A DNA stretch of 64,000 nt from Enterobacterales bacterium (GCA_015654925.1 JAATFX010000077.1:1-64000); one strand, 5' to 3'; shown: positions 28,459-37,994, numbered from the stretch's first letter. The notes: generated by a model not told the origin, from the sequence alone. Translations and numbers: made by a program.

Positions 28459-29859
28459 TTATTTATACGCCGCAGCCTGGGTGACCGACTGGGATCGGCT
28501 CATCACATAATAAACAGGAGAAACCACGATAAGTCCCACGATCCATGAAATATCGGCGCCGCCGAGGGCATTGGCCGCGGGGCCGGTATAGATAGCCGTG
28601 GACATAAACGGGATTTCCACCAGGATGCCAAGAACATAACAGAAGATGGCCCTGGAATTGAAATAGCCATAGATACCGCCGTCGCGACGGAAAAATGAGG
28701 GGACATCATAATTACCGTGAGCGATAAGGTAATAATCAACCAGATTAATGGCGGTCCAGGGCACCAGCACATAAAGCAGCATCAGGATAAAGTTAGTGTA
28801 GTTGGCCAGGAAGTTTTCCTGCCCATAGATGGCAATGGCGATTTCAATCAGGATGGTGGCGATGGCCGTTATAATCCTTGCCCCCGACAGCGGCGACCAT
28901 TTGGGGAAGAAGGTCTGCCCCAGCGTTAGCGTGCAAAGAACGCCGCAATACAGGTTCATGGCGTTGGTGGCGGCGATTCCCAGCGCGAACACGATAATAA
29001 CGATAAACGAAAACCCGCCGGTCATATTAACGATACCGGTTATCAGGTCCCCGTCCACCACGCAGATAGAGACCAGAATGCCCAGGATCATCGGGAAGAA
29101 CGAGCCCAGCACGCAGCCGATATAGCTGCACCAGAACACGCTGCGTTCACTGATGTCCTTTGGCATATAGCGGGAGTAATCGGATACGTACGGGGCATAC
29201 GCCAGTTGCCACAATGCGGCGACCGAGATGGCGCCGAGAAAGCCGCTGGTATTAAAACCGTTACGGCTTAAAAAATCCCCCGGCAGGCCGTGATAGAAAA
29301 TAATCCAGGCAAACGTCGCGGCAAGAATGATGCCGGAAACCCAGGACATCACCTTGGTATATGTATGGATAAGATTATAACCAAATGCGGTGGCCGCCAG
29401 GCTTAATCCGGCTACGGCAATAATCCACGCGTCCGACGATATGGGGGCGTAAATAATGTGTAGCGACTGCCCGCCCAATACCAGATTGGAGGCTAGAAAG
29501 CCGATATACATAATCACCACCAAAGCTACCACCAGCACCGACCCATATGAACCGAATTGTCCCCTGGTCTGCACCATTTGCGGTACGCCAAGCTGCGGCC
29601 CCTGGGCTGAATGAAGCGCCATGAAAAGTCCACCGGCCAGATTGCCGATCAGCACCGCCACTGTCGCCCAGAGAAATGACAGATGGAAAATACTGACGGC
29701 CAGGGCGCCGGTGATGACGGTAAGCAACATAATATTGGAGCCAAACCAGATGGTGAAAAGATCACGCGGTTTGCCATGCCTTTCTGACAAGGGAATGGGC
29801 TGAATGGTACTGAGCTCCACTGAAGTAGCTGATGCGCTGTTTTTATAGCTGTTCGTCAT
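28459..29859 (-). CDS. NCS1-family permease
   Basis: Nucleobase:cation-symporter-1 family transporter (466 residues, about 12 membrane segments), related to CodB/PucI. LAYAPYVSDYSRYMPKD is the NCS1 motif, and VPWTAINLVDYY occurs near the C-terminus. Members import cytosine, purines, allantoin, hydantoins or thiamine-like compounds. First gene of the permease-GMC-ALDH operon; together they suggest uptake and two-step oxidation of an alcohol-bearing heterocycle or amine. The substrate is inferred only to this extent. Confidence 0.88.
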   Translation of the reverse strand: MTNSYKNSASATSVELSTIQPIPLSERHGKPRDLFTIWFGSNIMLLTVITGALAVSIFHLSFLWATVAVLIGNLAGGLFMALHSAQGPQLGVPQMVQTRGQFGSYGSVLVVALVVIMYIGFLASNLVLGGQSLHIIYAPISSDAWIIAVAGLSLAATAFGYNLIHTYTKVMSWVSGIILAATFAWIIFYHGLPGDFLSRNGFNTSGFLGAISVAALWQLAYAPYVSDYSRYMPKDISERSVFWCSYIGCVLGSFFPMILGILVSICVVDGDLITGIVNMTGGFSFIVIIVFALGIAATNAMNLYCGVLCTLTLGQTFFPKWSPLSGARIITAIATILIEIAIAIYGQENFLANYTNFILMLLYVLVPWTAINLVDYYLIAHGNYDVPSFFRRDGGIYGYFNSRAIFCYVLGILVEIPFMSTAIYTGPAANALGGADISWIVGLIVVSPVYYVMSRSQSVTQAAAYK

Positions 29860-30466
29860 GATTTAGCTCTCAAAAAAAATTAGTCAGCAAACTGCATGCG
29901 CTTCTGAACATCCACCAGTGACCCTGCAAGTAACATGGTTGTTGATGGATTGTTACATCGATGGCCATGGTGCAGTAGCTCAGGCATGGGAGAAAGGATT
30001 AAAAATATGGGCAACCTCTATAAAAATCTTGGTTAGCGCAGGAGTAGGGTAAACCGCCCCATAGGCGGGCAGGGGTGAAAGATGTGATGGCGGTCAAAAG
30101 ATATAAAGTTAATAAATTTCAATACGTTGTAATGCAACGTATTTTTATGCACCAGGTTGGTGCGGCAACGCACCGTGGGGAGGCGATGGTGACCATAAAA
30201 AAGCGAGCTTAGCCGTGTCGTAGATAATAAAAAAAATATCCAGACCCTGTTTTTGGGGAAAGAAAGCGCCTTAGGGATCGCGGAAAAAGCTATGGCATGC
30301 GAGGTCTACTATACGTTATGGTTTTTTAAAATGATTAAAATCAATAATTTAACATAATAGCATTCAAAATCGTCACAATTTTTTTACCGTTACCCTTGCC
30401 AATTCGCTGCTGAATAGTTTAAAGCTAATCAATACATATGCTTGATAATAATTAATAAGGTTAAAG
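29860..30466. other. Long intergenic region with a hairpin
   Basis: This 607-base A/T-rich gap separates the minus-strand permease operon from a plus-strand LysR gene and must hold both promoters. At 30121-30143 a perfect 9-bp inverted repeat (AATACGTTG/CAACGTATT, 5-base loop) is followed on the plus strand by TTTA. It could be an operator or the terminator of a small unannotated RNA. No protein-coding frame is convincing. Confidence 0.5.
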
Positions 30467-31393
30467 ATGCAGCATTTCACATTAAAACAGCTCAAATACT
30501 TCGTGGCCGTCGTCGAGTCCGAGAGTATCGCCGAGGCATCCAGGCAGTTGCATATCGCCCAGCCGTCGATATCCGTGGCGGTGAAGAGTCTTGAGGATAT
30601 GTTCGAACAGCAGTTCTTTATCCGCCATCATGCGCAGGGGGTATCGATGACCCCCGGCGGACAGCGGTTCTATGAGAAGGCCAAGGAACTGCTCAGGATG
30701 GTCTATCAGTTTGAACAAAATTCCAAGGCGGATAACGACCTGGTTTCAGGTATTATCTCCGTTGGGTGTTTCGAGACGATTGCGCCTTTATATATGCCCA
30801 GGCTCATTTCAGGGTTCAAGAAAATATACCCGGATATCACTATCAAAATTTATGACGGCGAGCAGCATGAGATAGCCCATGGGTTACATCGCGGCACCTT
30901 CGATCTGGCGTTTCTTTATAACCTTGAGCTGGACGGTTCAATCCATACGGAATGTCTTGACGCCCCCCAGAAACCTTATGCGCTGCTGCCCGCGGAGCAT
31001 CCGCTGGCGAAGCGCAATTCGGTTAAGCTATCAGAACTAAGCGGCCTGCCGATGGTGTTGCTGGATGTGGTGCCCAGCAGGAACTATTTTATCAATATTT
31101 TTAAAGAGAAGGGCTACCACCCACGCGTAGCTTACAGTTCACCTTCCATAGAGATGGTGCGTTGCATGGTCGGCCAGGGATTGGGTTTTTCAGTGCTGGT
31201 CACCAAACCGGTTGCGGATGTGACCTACGACGGGCAGCATGTACGATGCATCGCTATTCAGGATGAAATGGCGGACTCCACGCTGGTCATGGCGCACTTA
31301 CGTAATAATGAACCCACCAGGCCGACAAAATTATTCATGGAATATTGCCGCTGCGCGGAACTCAATCCTGAAAAGTTTGCGCTAGCCGGCTGA
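30467..31393 (+). CDS. LysR-family transcriptional regulator
   Basis: A 308-residue LysR regulator. The winged HTH is at about residues 3-62 (LKQLKYFVAVVESESIAEASRQL, IAQPSISVAVKSLEDMF) and the effector-binding domain follows from about 90. The start follows ATAAGG. It faces away from the NCS1/GMC/ALDH operon across a 607-base gap and is the plausible regulator of that operon; it could also control the monooxygenase operon downstream. Confidence 0.88.
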   Translation: MQHFTLKQLKYFVAVVESESIAEASRQLHIAQPSISVAVKSLEDMFEQQFFIRHHAQGVSMTPGGQRFYEKAKELLRMVYQFEQNSKADNDLVSGIISVGCFETIAPLYMPRLISGFKKIYPDITIKIYDGEQHEIAHGLHRGTFDLAFLYNLELDGSIHTECLDAPQKPYALLPAEHPLAKRNSVKLSELSGLPMVLLDVVPSRNYFINIFKEKGYHPRVAYSSPSIEMVRCMVGQGLGFSVLVTKPVADVTYDGQHVRCIAIQDEMADSTLVMAHLRNNEPTRPTKLFMEYCRCAELNPEKFALAG

Positions 31394-31402
31394 TTATGTT
31401 CG

Positions 31403-31424
31403 CCGCTTCCGGGGCCGGAAGCGG
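31403..31424 (+). terminator. Possible terminator after the LysR gene
   Basis: CCGCTTCC and GGAAGCGG form an 8-bp stem with a 6-base loop just after the LysR stop. No T-run follows, so the assignment is weak. The rest of the gap to 31672 is A/T-rich and likely holds the promoter of the next operon. Confidence 0.35.
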
Positions 31425-31672
31425 AAGCGGCCGGTTAGACCGGTTAACACCAACGGTAAATGTGCCTGCTTTCTGATCCCGGTTTACTCCTTCCACCCTG
31501 GCCAAAATTTTCTGCCGCCATCAGGGAAAAATTATCTCCTGCCTCTATCCTCAGAATTTTATTCTTAGATGCTCGTTTAATAATATTTTACCTAATCATA
31601 ACAGTTGAATAACCTTGAGTCCCAGGAATTGGTTCATCGCTATTTACCGAACGCCATTCGAAGGACAGAGAA

Positions 31673-32938
31673 ATGACAGTAGAAAAAACAGAGATTGATA
31701 CCCTGATTGTCGGGGCAGGTCAGGCTGGGGTGGCCATGAGCGAACATCTGACCAAACAAGGGGTTCCGCACCTGGTTCTGGAAAAAAATCGCGTGGCTGA
31801 AGCATGGCGGACCGGGCGCTGGGACTCGCTGGTGGCAAACGGCCCGGCATGGCACGATCGCTTCCCGGGTATGGAGTTCGCCGGTTATGCCCCCGACGGC
31901 TTTGTCGCTAAAGATGATGTGGCCGATTACTTTTCGGCGTATGCAAAGAAGTTCGAGGCGCCCATCCGTACCGGCGTCGAGGTGAAAAGCGTCGTCCGCA
32001 ATATAGGCCGAGCGGGTTTTACCGTCGAAACCTCGCAAGGGGTCATCGACGCGCAGCGGATTGTCGCCGCCACCGGTCCCTTTCAAAAACCCGTTATTCC
32101 GCCCATTGCTCCCCGTGATAGCGCGCTTCACCAGATCCATTCGGCCCATTATTTTAACCCGCAACAATTGCCTGAAGGCGCGGTGCTGGTGGTCGGCGCT
32201 GGCTCATCCGGGGTGCAGATCGCTGATGAACTACAACGTGCAGGAAAACGGGTATATCTCTCCGTCGGGCCCCACGACCGGCCGCCGCGCGCCTATCGCA
32301 ACCGCGATTTTTGCTGGTGGCTTGGCGTGCTCGGCCTGTGGGATGCCCCGGCCAGCGAGCCCGGCAAGGAGCATGTCACCATTGCCGTGAGCGGCGCCAG
32401 CGGCGGCCATACGGTGGATTTTCGCAAGCTGGCCGGACAGGGCATTACCCTGGTTGGGCTGACAGCATCTTTCCGGCAGGGAGACGTGGCGTTCCTGCCG
32501 GATCTGGTTGACAACATCCGGCGCGGGGATGAAAACTACCTTTCGCTGCTGGATGCCGCTGATAAGTATATCGAAAACAACGGCCTGGATTTGCCCGCCG
32601 AGCCTGAGGCCCGCCACTTCCAGCCCGACCCTGAGTGCATGACGTCCCCGATCCTTACGCTTAATCTGGCCCAGGCCGGCATTACCTCGATTATCTGGGC
32701 AACCGGCTATGCGGTTGACTACAGCTGGCTGAAGGTTAATGCATTCAACGCCGAAAACCGTCCGCGGCACCAGCGCGGGGTGTCAAGCGAGCCGGGCGTT
32801 TATTTCCTGGGACTGCCGTGGTTATCCCGCCGGGGGTCCACTTTTATCTGGGGGGTGTGGCATGATGCGAAACATATCGCCGATCATATCGCGACCCAGC
32901 GTAAATACAGCCTATACCAGGGCCCCGACGAGCGTTGA
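31673..32938 (+). CDS. FAD-dependent monooxygenase/oxidoreductase (CzcO/FMO-like)
   Basis: Flavoprotein of 421 residues with two dinucleotide-binding folds: GAGQAGVAMSEHL near residue 14 for FAD and VVGAGSSGVQIADEL near residue 172 for NAD(P)H. A WRTGRWDSL segment and IIWATGY near the C-terminus are typical of flavin-containing monooxygenase-like enzymes. It starts after AAGGACAGAGAA. First gene of the operon with RidA-family, DUF1028 and M20 genes, so it may hydroxylate or N-oxidise the imported substrate. Substrate unknown. Confidence 0.85.
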   Translation: MTVEKTEIDTLIVGAGQAGVAMSEHLTKQGVPHLVLEKNRVAEAWRTGRWDSLVANGPAWHDRFPGMEFAGYAPDGFVAKDDVADYFSAYAKKFEAPIRTGVEVKSVVRNIGRAGFTVETSQGVIDAQRIVAATGPFQKPVIPPIAPRDSALHQIHSAHYFNPQQLPEGAVLVVGAGSSGVQIADELQRAGKRVYLSVGPHDRPPRAYRNRDFCWWLGVLGLWDAPASEPGKEHVTIAVSGASGGHTVDFRKLAGQGITLVGLTASFRQGDVAFLPDLVDNIRRGDENYLSLLDAADKYIENNGLDLPAEPEARHFQPDPECMTSPILTLNLAQAGITSIIWATGYAVDYSWLKVNAFNAENRPRHQRGVSSEPGVYFLGLPWLSRRGSTFIWGVWHDAKHIADHIATQRKYSLYQGPDER

Positions 32939-32991
32939 TCATTGTTTCGCGATCAGTTTATTTAACGCGCCGATGCGCAAGGATTAGCCAG

Positions 32992-33426
32992 ATGCCTACT
33001 CATACCCGTATCCGTATGTTTAATACCAAAACCACCTATCCCAACCAGTCCCTGGATAACGATTTGTGCCAGGCGGTACGCGCCGGCAATACCGTGTATG
33101 TACGCGGCCAGGTGGGAACCGACTTCGACGGTAACCTGGTTGGCCTGGGCGATCCGCGCGCCCAGGCCGAACAGGCCATGAAGAACGTGAAGCAGTTGCT
33201 GGAAGAGGCGGGAAGCGATCTGTCCCATATCGTTAAAACCACCACCTATATCATCGATCCGCGTTACCGCGAGCCGGTTTACCAGGAGGTGGGAAAATTA
33301 CTTAAGGGCGTATTCCCGATTTCAACCGGCCTGGTGGTGTCAGCGCTGGGACAGCCCCAGTGGCTGATGGAAATCGATGTGATTGCGGTAATCCCCGATG
33401 ACTGGGACGCCAAGGAGCACGCATGA
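32992..33426 (+). CDS. RidA-family protein
   Basis: YjgF/YER057c/UK114-family protein of 144 residues. The motif PRYREPVYQEV is typical. In the classic enamine deaminase RidA an Arg (Arg105) binds the substrate carboxylate; here the corresponding strand reads STGLVVSALGQPQWLMEID, with no Arg, so classical imine deaminase activity is uncertain. Start 32992 is chosen by homology; the frame upstream to 32935 overlaps the monooxygenase tail. Its stop overlaps the DUF1028 start (ATGA). Confidence 0.87.
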   Translation: MPTHTRIRMFNTKTTYPNQSLDNDLCQAVRAGNTVYVRGQVGTDFDGNLVGLGDPRAQAEQAMKNVKQLLEEAGSDLSHIVKTTTYIIDPRYREPVYQEVGKLLKGVFPISTGLVVSALGQPQWLMEIDVIAVIPDDWDAKEHA

Positions 33427-34097
33427 CTTTTTCAATCGCGGCGCGTTGTCCCGAAACCGGGCAACTGGGTATCGCGCTCAGTTCATCAAGCATTGCGGTC
33501 GGGGCGCGCTGTCCCTGGCTGCTGTCCGGGGTCGGCGCCGTATCCAGCCAGAACATTACGCTGCCGGCGCTCGGCCAGGGAGTGCTTGCCAACCTGGAAG
33601 AGGGCATCCCGCCGCTGCAGGCGCTCAGAAAGGCGCTGGCTGAAGATGAATTCAGCCGGTACCGGCAGGTTATCCTGATCGATGCCGCCGGTGAAACCGC
33701 CTCTTTCAGCGGGGATAAAACCCTCGGTGTATTTAATGTGGTTGCCGGCAATAACTGCATCGCAGCCGGCAATATGCTTGCCGGCCAGAGCGTGATTGAC
33801 GCCATGGTAAGCGGATTCGAGCGGGCCACCGGCGAGCTGTCGGGCCGCCTGATTGCCGCTCTGCGCGCGGGACTGGATCATGGCGGTGAAAGCGGGCAGG
33901 TACACTCGGCGGCGGTCAAAGTGGTCGATGATTATACCTGGCCGATTGTTGACCTGCGCGTTGACTGGAGCGATAGCGACCCGGTCGCGGAGCTGGAAAA
34001 ACTGTGGCTGGCGTACGAGCCGCAGATGCAGGCGTATATCACCCGCGCGCTCGATCCGCGCGAGGCGCCCAGTTATGGCGTACCGGGCGATGAATAG
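33423..34097 (+). CDS. DUF1028 family protein, putative Ntn-type hydrolase
   Basis: A 224-residue DUF1028 protein. It begins with the family N-terminus MTFSIAARCPETGQLG and continues with SSSSIAVGARCPW and GVGAVSSQNIT. The fold of this family is thought to resemble Ntn hydrolases; no function is established. The gene is coupled by ATGA to the RidA gene and overlaps the M20 gene by 8 bases. The recurring neighbourhood of RidA, DUF1028 and deacylase suggests amide or cyclic amide hydrolysis. Confidence 0.87.
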   Translation: MTFSIAARCPETGQLGIALSSSSIAVGARCPWLLSGVGAVSSQNITLPALGQGVLANLEEGIPPLQALRKALAEDEFSRYRQVILIDAAGETASFSGDKTLGVFNVVAGNNCIAAGNMLAGQSVIDAMVSGFERATGELSGRLIAALRAGLDHGGESGQVHSAAVKVVDDYTWPIVDLRVDWSDSDPVAELEKLWLAYEPQMQAYITRALDPREAPSYGVPGDE

Positions 34098-35238
34098 CCG
34101 CCTTGAGCCTATCCTGGCGCAACTGCTGGCCTTTGACACCACTAGTCGGGAATCAAACCTGGCGCTGATTAACTTCATCGATGGGCAACTGTCCGCCTCG
34201 GGTATCGCCACCCGGCTGTTTTATGATGAGCCGCGCAAAAAAGCCAATTTATATGCCCGCTTCGGGCCAGAAGGCCAGGGCGGCGTGATGCTATCCGGCC
34301 ACACCGATGTGGTGCCGGTCGATGGACAGCACTGGACCGTGCCCCCTTTCCAGCTTACCCGCCGGCAAGGGCGTTATTATGGCCGCGGCAGCGCGGATAT
34401 GAAGGGCTTTATCGCCTGCGTGCTGGCCTCCTTGCCTGATTTTATGGCCCAGCCGTTGCGCATGCCGCTGCATCTGGCCTTTTCCTACGACGAAGAAGTG
34501 GGATGCCTGGGGGTGCGCAGCCTGGTGGACTATCTGCAGGCATCCCAGGACAAGCCCGCGCTGTGTATCGTCGGGGAACCGACCGGGATGTGTCCGGTGT
34601 ATGGACATAAAGGCAAACTGGCGATGCGCTGCGATGTGCTCGGCCATTCATGCCATTCCGCCTATGCCCCCTCGGGGGTCAACGCGATTGAATATGCGGC
34701 CAAGGTGATCGGTAAGTTAACCACGCTGGGCGAAAAGCTTGCCGTGGTAAAAGATCCGCGCTTCGACCCTCCCTACAGCACGCTCCAGGTGGGGCTGATA
34801 ACCGGGGGCACTGCGCTGAATATCGTGCCCCAGGCGTGCCGGTTCGACTTTGAAATTCGTCATCTGCCCGGGGTCTCGGTGGGCGAAACCCTACGCGAGC
34901 TTGAGCAATACGTGCAGCGCGACCTGGTCCCGGCCATGCAGCGCGTGGCGCCGGAAAGCGGCATCGGCTTGCGCCAGTTGAGCCGGTATCCCGGTCTTCT
35001 GACCGACCCGCAATCTGAATTTGCCGGCTGGTTGTCGCAATGGTGTGTCAGCGAGGCGTTCTCCACGGTGGCCTTTGGCACCGAGGGCGGGCTGTTTGAT
35101 GAAGCCGGCGTGGCCACCCTAATCTGCGGTCCGGGCAGCATGGAGCAAGGTCATAAGCCCGATGAGTTTGTCAGTCATAATCAACTCACCCAATGCATGG
35201 GCATGTTGCAAAACCTCTGTGCCTGGATGACGCGCTGA
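34090..35238 (+). CDS. M20-family deacylase (ArgE/DapE-like)
   Basis: Zinc-dependent amidohydrolase of 382 residues, about the length of acetylornithine deacetylase. Metal-binding motifs are present: SGHTDVVPVD, GRGSADMKGF and YDEEVGCLG with the catalytic Glu, plus GEPTGM and the late GPGSMEQGHKPDEF. It resembles ArgE, but the operon context (monooxygenase, RidA, DUF1028) points to a catabolic deacylase rather than arginine synthesis. Start 34090 overlaps the DUF1028 stop by 8 bases; longer frames lie inside that gene. Confidence 0.9.
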   Translation: MNSRLEPILAQLLAFDTTSRESNLALINFIDGQLSASGIATRLFYDEPRKKANLYARFGPEGQGGVMLSGHTDVVPVDGQHWTVPPFQLTRRQGRYYGRGSADMKGFIACVLASLPDFMAQPLRMPLHLAFSYDEEVGCLGVRSLVDYLQASQDKPALCIVGEPTGMCPVYGHKGKLAMRCDVLGHSCHSAYAPSGVNAIEYAAKVIGKLTTLGEKLAVVKDPRFDPPYSTLQVGLITGGTALNIVPQACRFDFEIRHLPGVSVGETLRELEQYVQRDLVPAMQRVAPESGIGLRQLSRYPGLLTDPQSEFAGWLSQWCVSEAFSTVAFGTEGGLFDEAGVATLICGPGSMEQGHKPDEFVSHNQLTQCMGMLQNLCAWMTR

Positions 35239-35285
35239 TTGTAAATAAATGCGCATCGCTTACTCTTATCCGGTTTTTTAAAGCA

Positions 35286-35708
35286 TTGCCTATCGAGGCG
35301 CGGGACATGAGTTTATCCATGCGTGAAGAAGAAAATTTACCGGGGCGCCGTTTTATTGCAGACGAACATTATTACGGCGTTCATATTTTACGCACCAAAA
35401 CCGCTAAAAATGGCGGAATATGGCACAGCCGGTCGCTGTGGCAGTTGGCCCATACCGCCGGCTGGCGAGTACGGGCGGGAAATCACCCTGCGACTACGCT
35501 TGCGACCTTGGCCGTGGCGCATCTTGCCGCCGCCTGGCCACACGAGCTTATTCCTTCTCCCTTTACCAGCAGCGTCATCCACGATTTTGTCAGCGATATC
35601 GTCACCGAACCCGTTACGGTCCAACAGACCCACCTGAAAGTGGGGGACGCGCCGGGCTGGGGGGTTGAACTGGATATGGCACAAATTGCGCGTTGGCAGG
35701 TCGATTGA
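35286..35708 (+). pseudogene. Remnant of an enolase-superfamily (mandelate racemase/MLE-like) gene
   Basis: The reading frame shows only the C-terminal end of an enolase-superfamily barrel: RRFIADE (like the PxxADE end of a strand), TKTAKNGGIWHSR, a helix ending in AVAHLAAAWP, and the terminal PGWGVELDMAQIARW. The N-terminal capping domain and most of the metal-binding barrel are missing, apparently by internal deletion. ATG 35307 could start a 133-residue product but it would lack catalytic residues. It lies between the intact deacylase gene and a broken ABC gene. Confidence 0.72.
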
Positions 35709-35736
35709 CCCATTCACCAGAGAAGGGGAAACGAGT

Positions 35737-37370
35737 ATGAGTTTATTGGATGTGCGTGATTTACGCATCGGTTTTGGCGGGAAAGAACTGGTGCATGGCG
35801 TGTCGTTCCAGCTCAAGCCCCACGAAAAAGTGGCGCTGGTCGGGGAATCAGGCTCAGGTAAAAGCATCAGCGCCATGAGCCTGCTGCATCTGTTGCCGGG
35901 CGCAAAAGTTTCCGGTGAGGCCCGATTTGCCGATCGCAACCTGCTGACCTTAAAACCGGCGGAGATCCGGGCGATCAGCGGCAGTGATATCGGCATCATT
36001 TTTTAAGAACCGATGACGGCGCTCAATCCGCTTAAAACGGTCGGCGAGCAGATCGCGGAAATTTACCGCATACATAAAAACCTTGGCCGCCGCCTCGCCT
36101 GGCAAAAGGCGATAGCGCGTCTGGCCGAAACCGGTATTGCTGAACCGGAACGACGGGCCAACGCTTACCCGCACCAGCTTTCCGGCGGGCAGCGGCAACG
36201 GGTCATGATTGCCATGGCGTTGGCGGGAGAACCTCGCCTGCTGCTGGCCGACGAACCGACTACCGCCCTCGACGTCACGCTGCGCCTGCAAATCCTCGAT
36301 TTGCTGACCGAATTGCAGCAGCGCAACGGCATGGCGGTTTTTCTCATTACCCATGACCTGCATCTGGTCCGACGCTTCGCCAATCGCGTACTGGTGATGG
36401 AGAACGGGGTGATTGTCGAAGATGCGCCGACCGAGATCTTGTTCAATTCACCGGTGCATCCGTATACGCGCAAACTGCTCGGCAGCCGTCCTGAACGGCG
36501 CATTCAACCGGCCATCCCGGGGCTGCCCGCGGCCAAGCCCCTGCTATTGGCTGATAACGTGCTGGTTCGCTATCCGCGTATTAGCAGCGGTATCCGCCAC
36601 TGGCTAAAACCCGGCTGGCACGTGGCGGTGAACCACGCCAGCCTGGTATTGGGCAAAGGGCAAACGATCGGCATTATCGGCGAGTCGGGTTCAGGGAAAA
36701 CCTCGCTGGCCAACGCGGTGCTGGGCCTGGTGAATCACCAGGGCGTGCTGGAGGTGGAAGGGTTGTCGTGGCAACAGGCCAGACGCGGCGGCAAAACGAT
36801 CAGGAAAGCGCAGCGCCGCAAGATTCAGGCGGTTTTCCAAGATCCCTATTCCTCTTTGTCGCCGCGCTTGACCATCGAACAGATCATCGGCGAGGGATTG
36901 CAGTATCACCATCGCATCTGTCGTCCAAACAGCGGCGCGAGCGAATTCTTGCCCTGTTGGTAGAAGTCGGGCTCAGTGAAAAACAGTTTCCCCAACTGCT
37001 TGCGCGCCATCCCCATGAGTTTTCCGGCGGGCAGCGGCAGCGGATCGCCATTGCGCGGGCGCTAATCGTCGAACCGGATATCCTCCTGGTACTGGACGAA
37101 CCCACCAGCGCGCTGGACGTGACGGTCCAAAAACAGGTCGTGGAACTGCTACAGCATATTCAGCGCGAGCACGGTTTGAGTTATTTGATCATTACGCACG
37201 ACGTGGCGGTGGTGGCGGCGATGGCGCACCATATCCTGGTGATGAAAGACGGGGTGGTGGTGGAATCGGGAGAAACCGTTCAGCTGTTGAGCGCACCGGA
37301 GCATCCCTACACGCGCGCCTTGATTGACGCCACGCAGGATACGGCCTACCGGGCATTACCCGCCGCCTGA
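35737..37370 (+). pseudogene. Broken two-domain peptide-type ABC transporter ATPase (DppD-DppF/YejF-like)
   Basis: Three frames together give a normal fused ATPase of about 544 residues with two Walker A motifs (GESGSGKS at about residue 38 and about residue 320), two SGGQRQR signatures and two DEPT/S Walker B motifs. Two lesions are visible. A TAA at 36004-36006 replaces the Gln codon of the first Q-loop (IIF-stop-EPMTALNP, a one-base change from CAA). A one-base deletion near 36910 shifts frame before SSKQRRER. The start at 35737 has AGGGGAAA upstream. No permease or binding-protein gene follows, so the transporter is lost. Confidence 0.9.
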
Positions 37371-37390
37371 GACCAGGCGGCGGGCAGGGA

Positions 37391-37656
37391 TTAAAGGATC
37401 GCTTTCTGCCCGCCGTCCACGCTCAGCAGCGCCCCAACCACGTAGCTGGCGCGGTGGCTGGCTAGATACAATACCGCGACGGCTATTTCTTCCGGTTTGC
37501 CGAAGCGTCCCAGCGGCAGCTCTTGTTCCATTTTTGCCAGCGCCTCGTCTGGCGTAATGTTCAGGCGTTTGGCTTCATGTTCAACGGAATTGCGATGCGA
37601 TCGGTCAAGGTAAACCCCGGATTAACCGCATTGAGCCGAATACCGTACCGCGCGTA
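37391..37656 (-). pseudogene. C-terminal remnant of a short-chain dehydrogenase
   Basis: On the minus strand the end of an SDR can be read: [17 protein letters not shown] in one frame, then after a frameshift near 37605 [30 protein letters not shown] and [10 protein letters not shown] ending in TAA at 37391. The N-terminal half with the Rossmann motif and YxxxK site is absent. It abuts the broken ABC gene, so the 35.3-37.7 kb stretch is a decay zone. Confidence 0.85.
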
Positions 37657-37994
37657 GATTAGGGTAATAATAAAATTAGTAACGCTTTATAATAAGCGGG
37701 TTGGAATCAAGGGGGCGAAAATTGCGACAGGCAACTACGGCTTATTAACTTATTGATGTGATATTCTCAGCTGGTCTTTCATCACATTTGCTGACAAAAA
37801 GCAGGAGTAATGCCTCAATATATTAATATGGCCGTAAATCAATGGCGATAATCCGGATATATCTTCTTCATCAATTACCGTATCTGGATTATCCAGTTCG
37901 GCCGCAGTGCGGCGCCATCCGGGAAAAATGACGCTAAAGCGAAAAAACGCAGGGCCAGGTAATGAAATACCCCGCATTTTTTCACCGTTCCACC
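37657..37994. other. 338-base gap, no gene seen
   Basis: Normal to A/T-rich sequence between the SDR remnant and the tail of the sodium symporter gene. No convincing coding frame, terminator or repeat found by eye. Confidence 0.5.

Noticed and set aside
34090..35238. argE of arginine biosynthesis
   Set aside because: Motifs fit the M20 family generally, but the operon is catabolic and no other arg gene is near; called only an ArgE/DapE-like deacylase.
35193..35285. Upstream part of the frame carrying the enolase-family remnant
   Set aside because: It overlaps the end of the intact M20 gene and has no enolase-family similarity.
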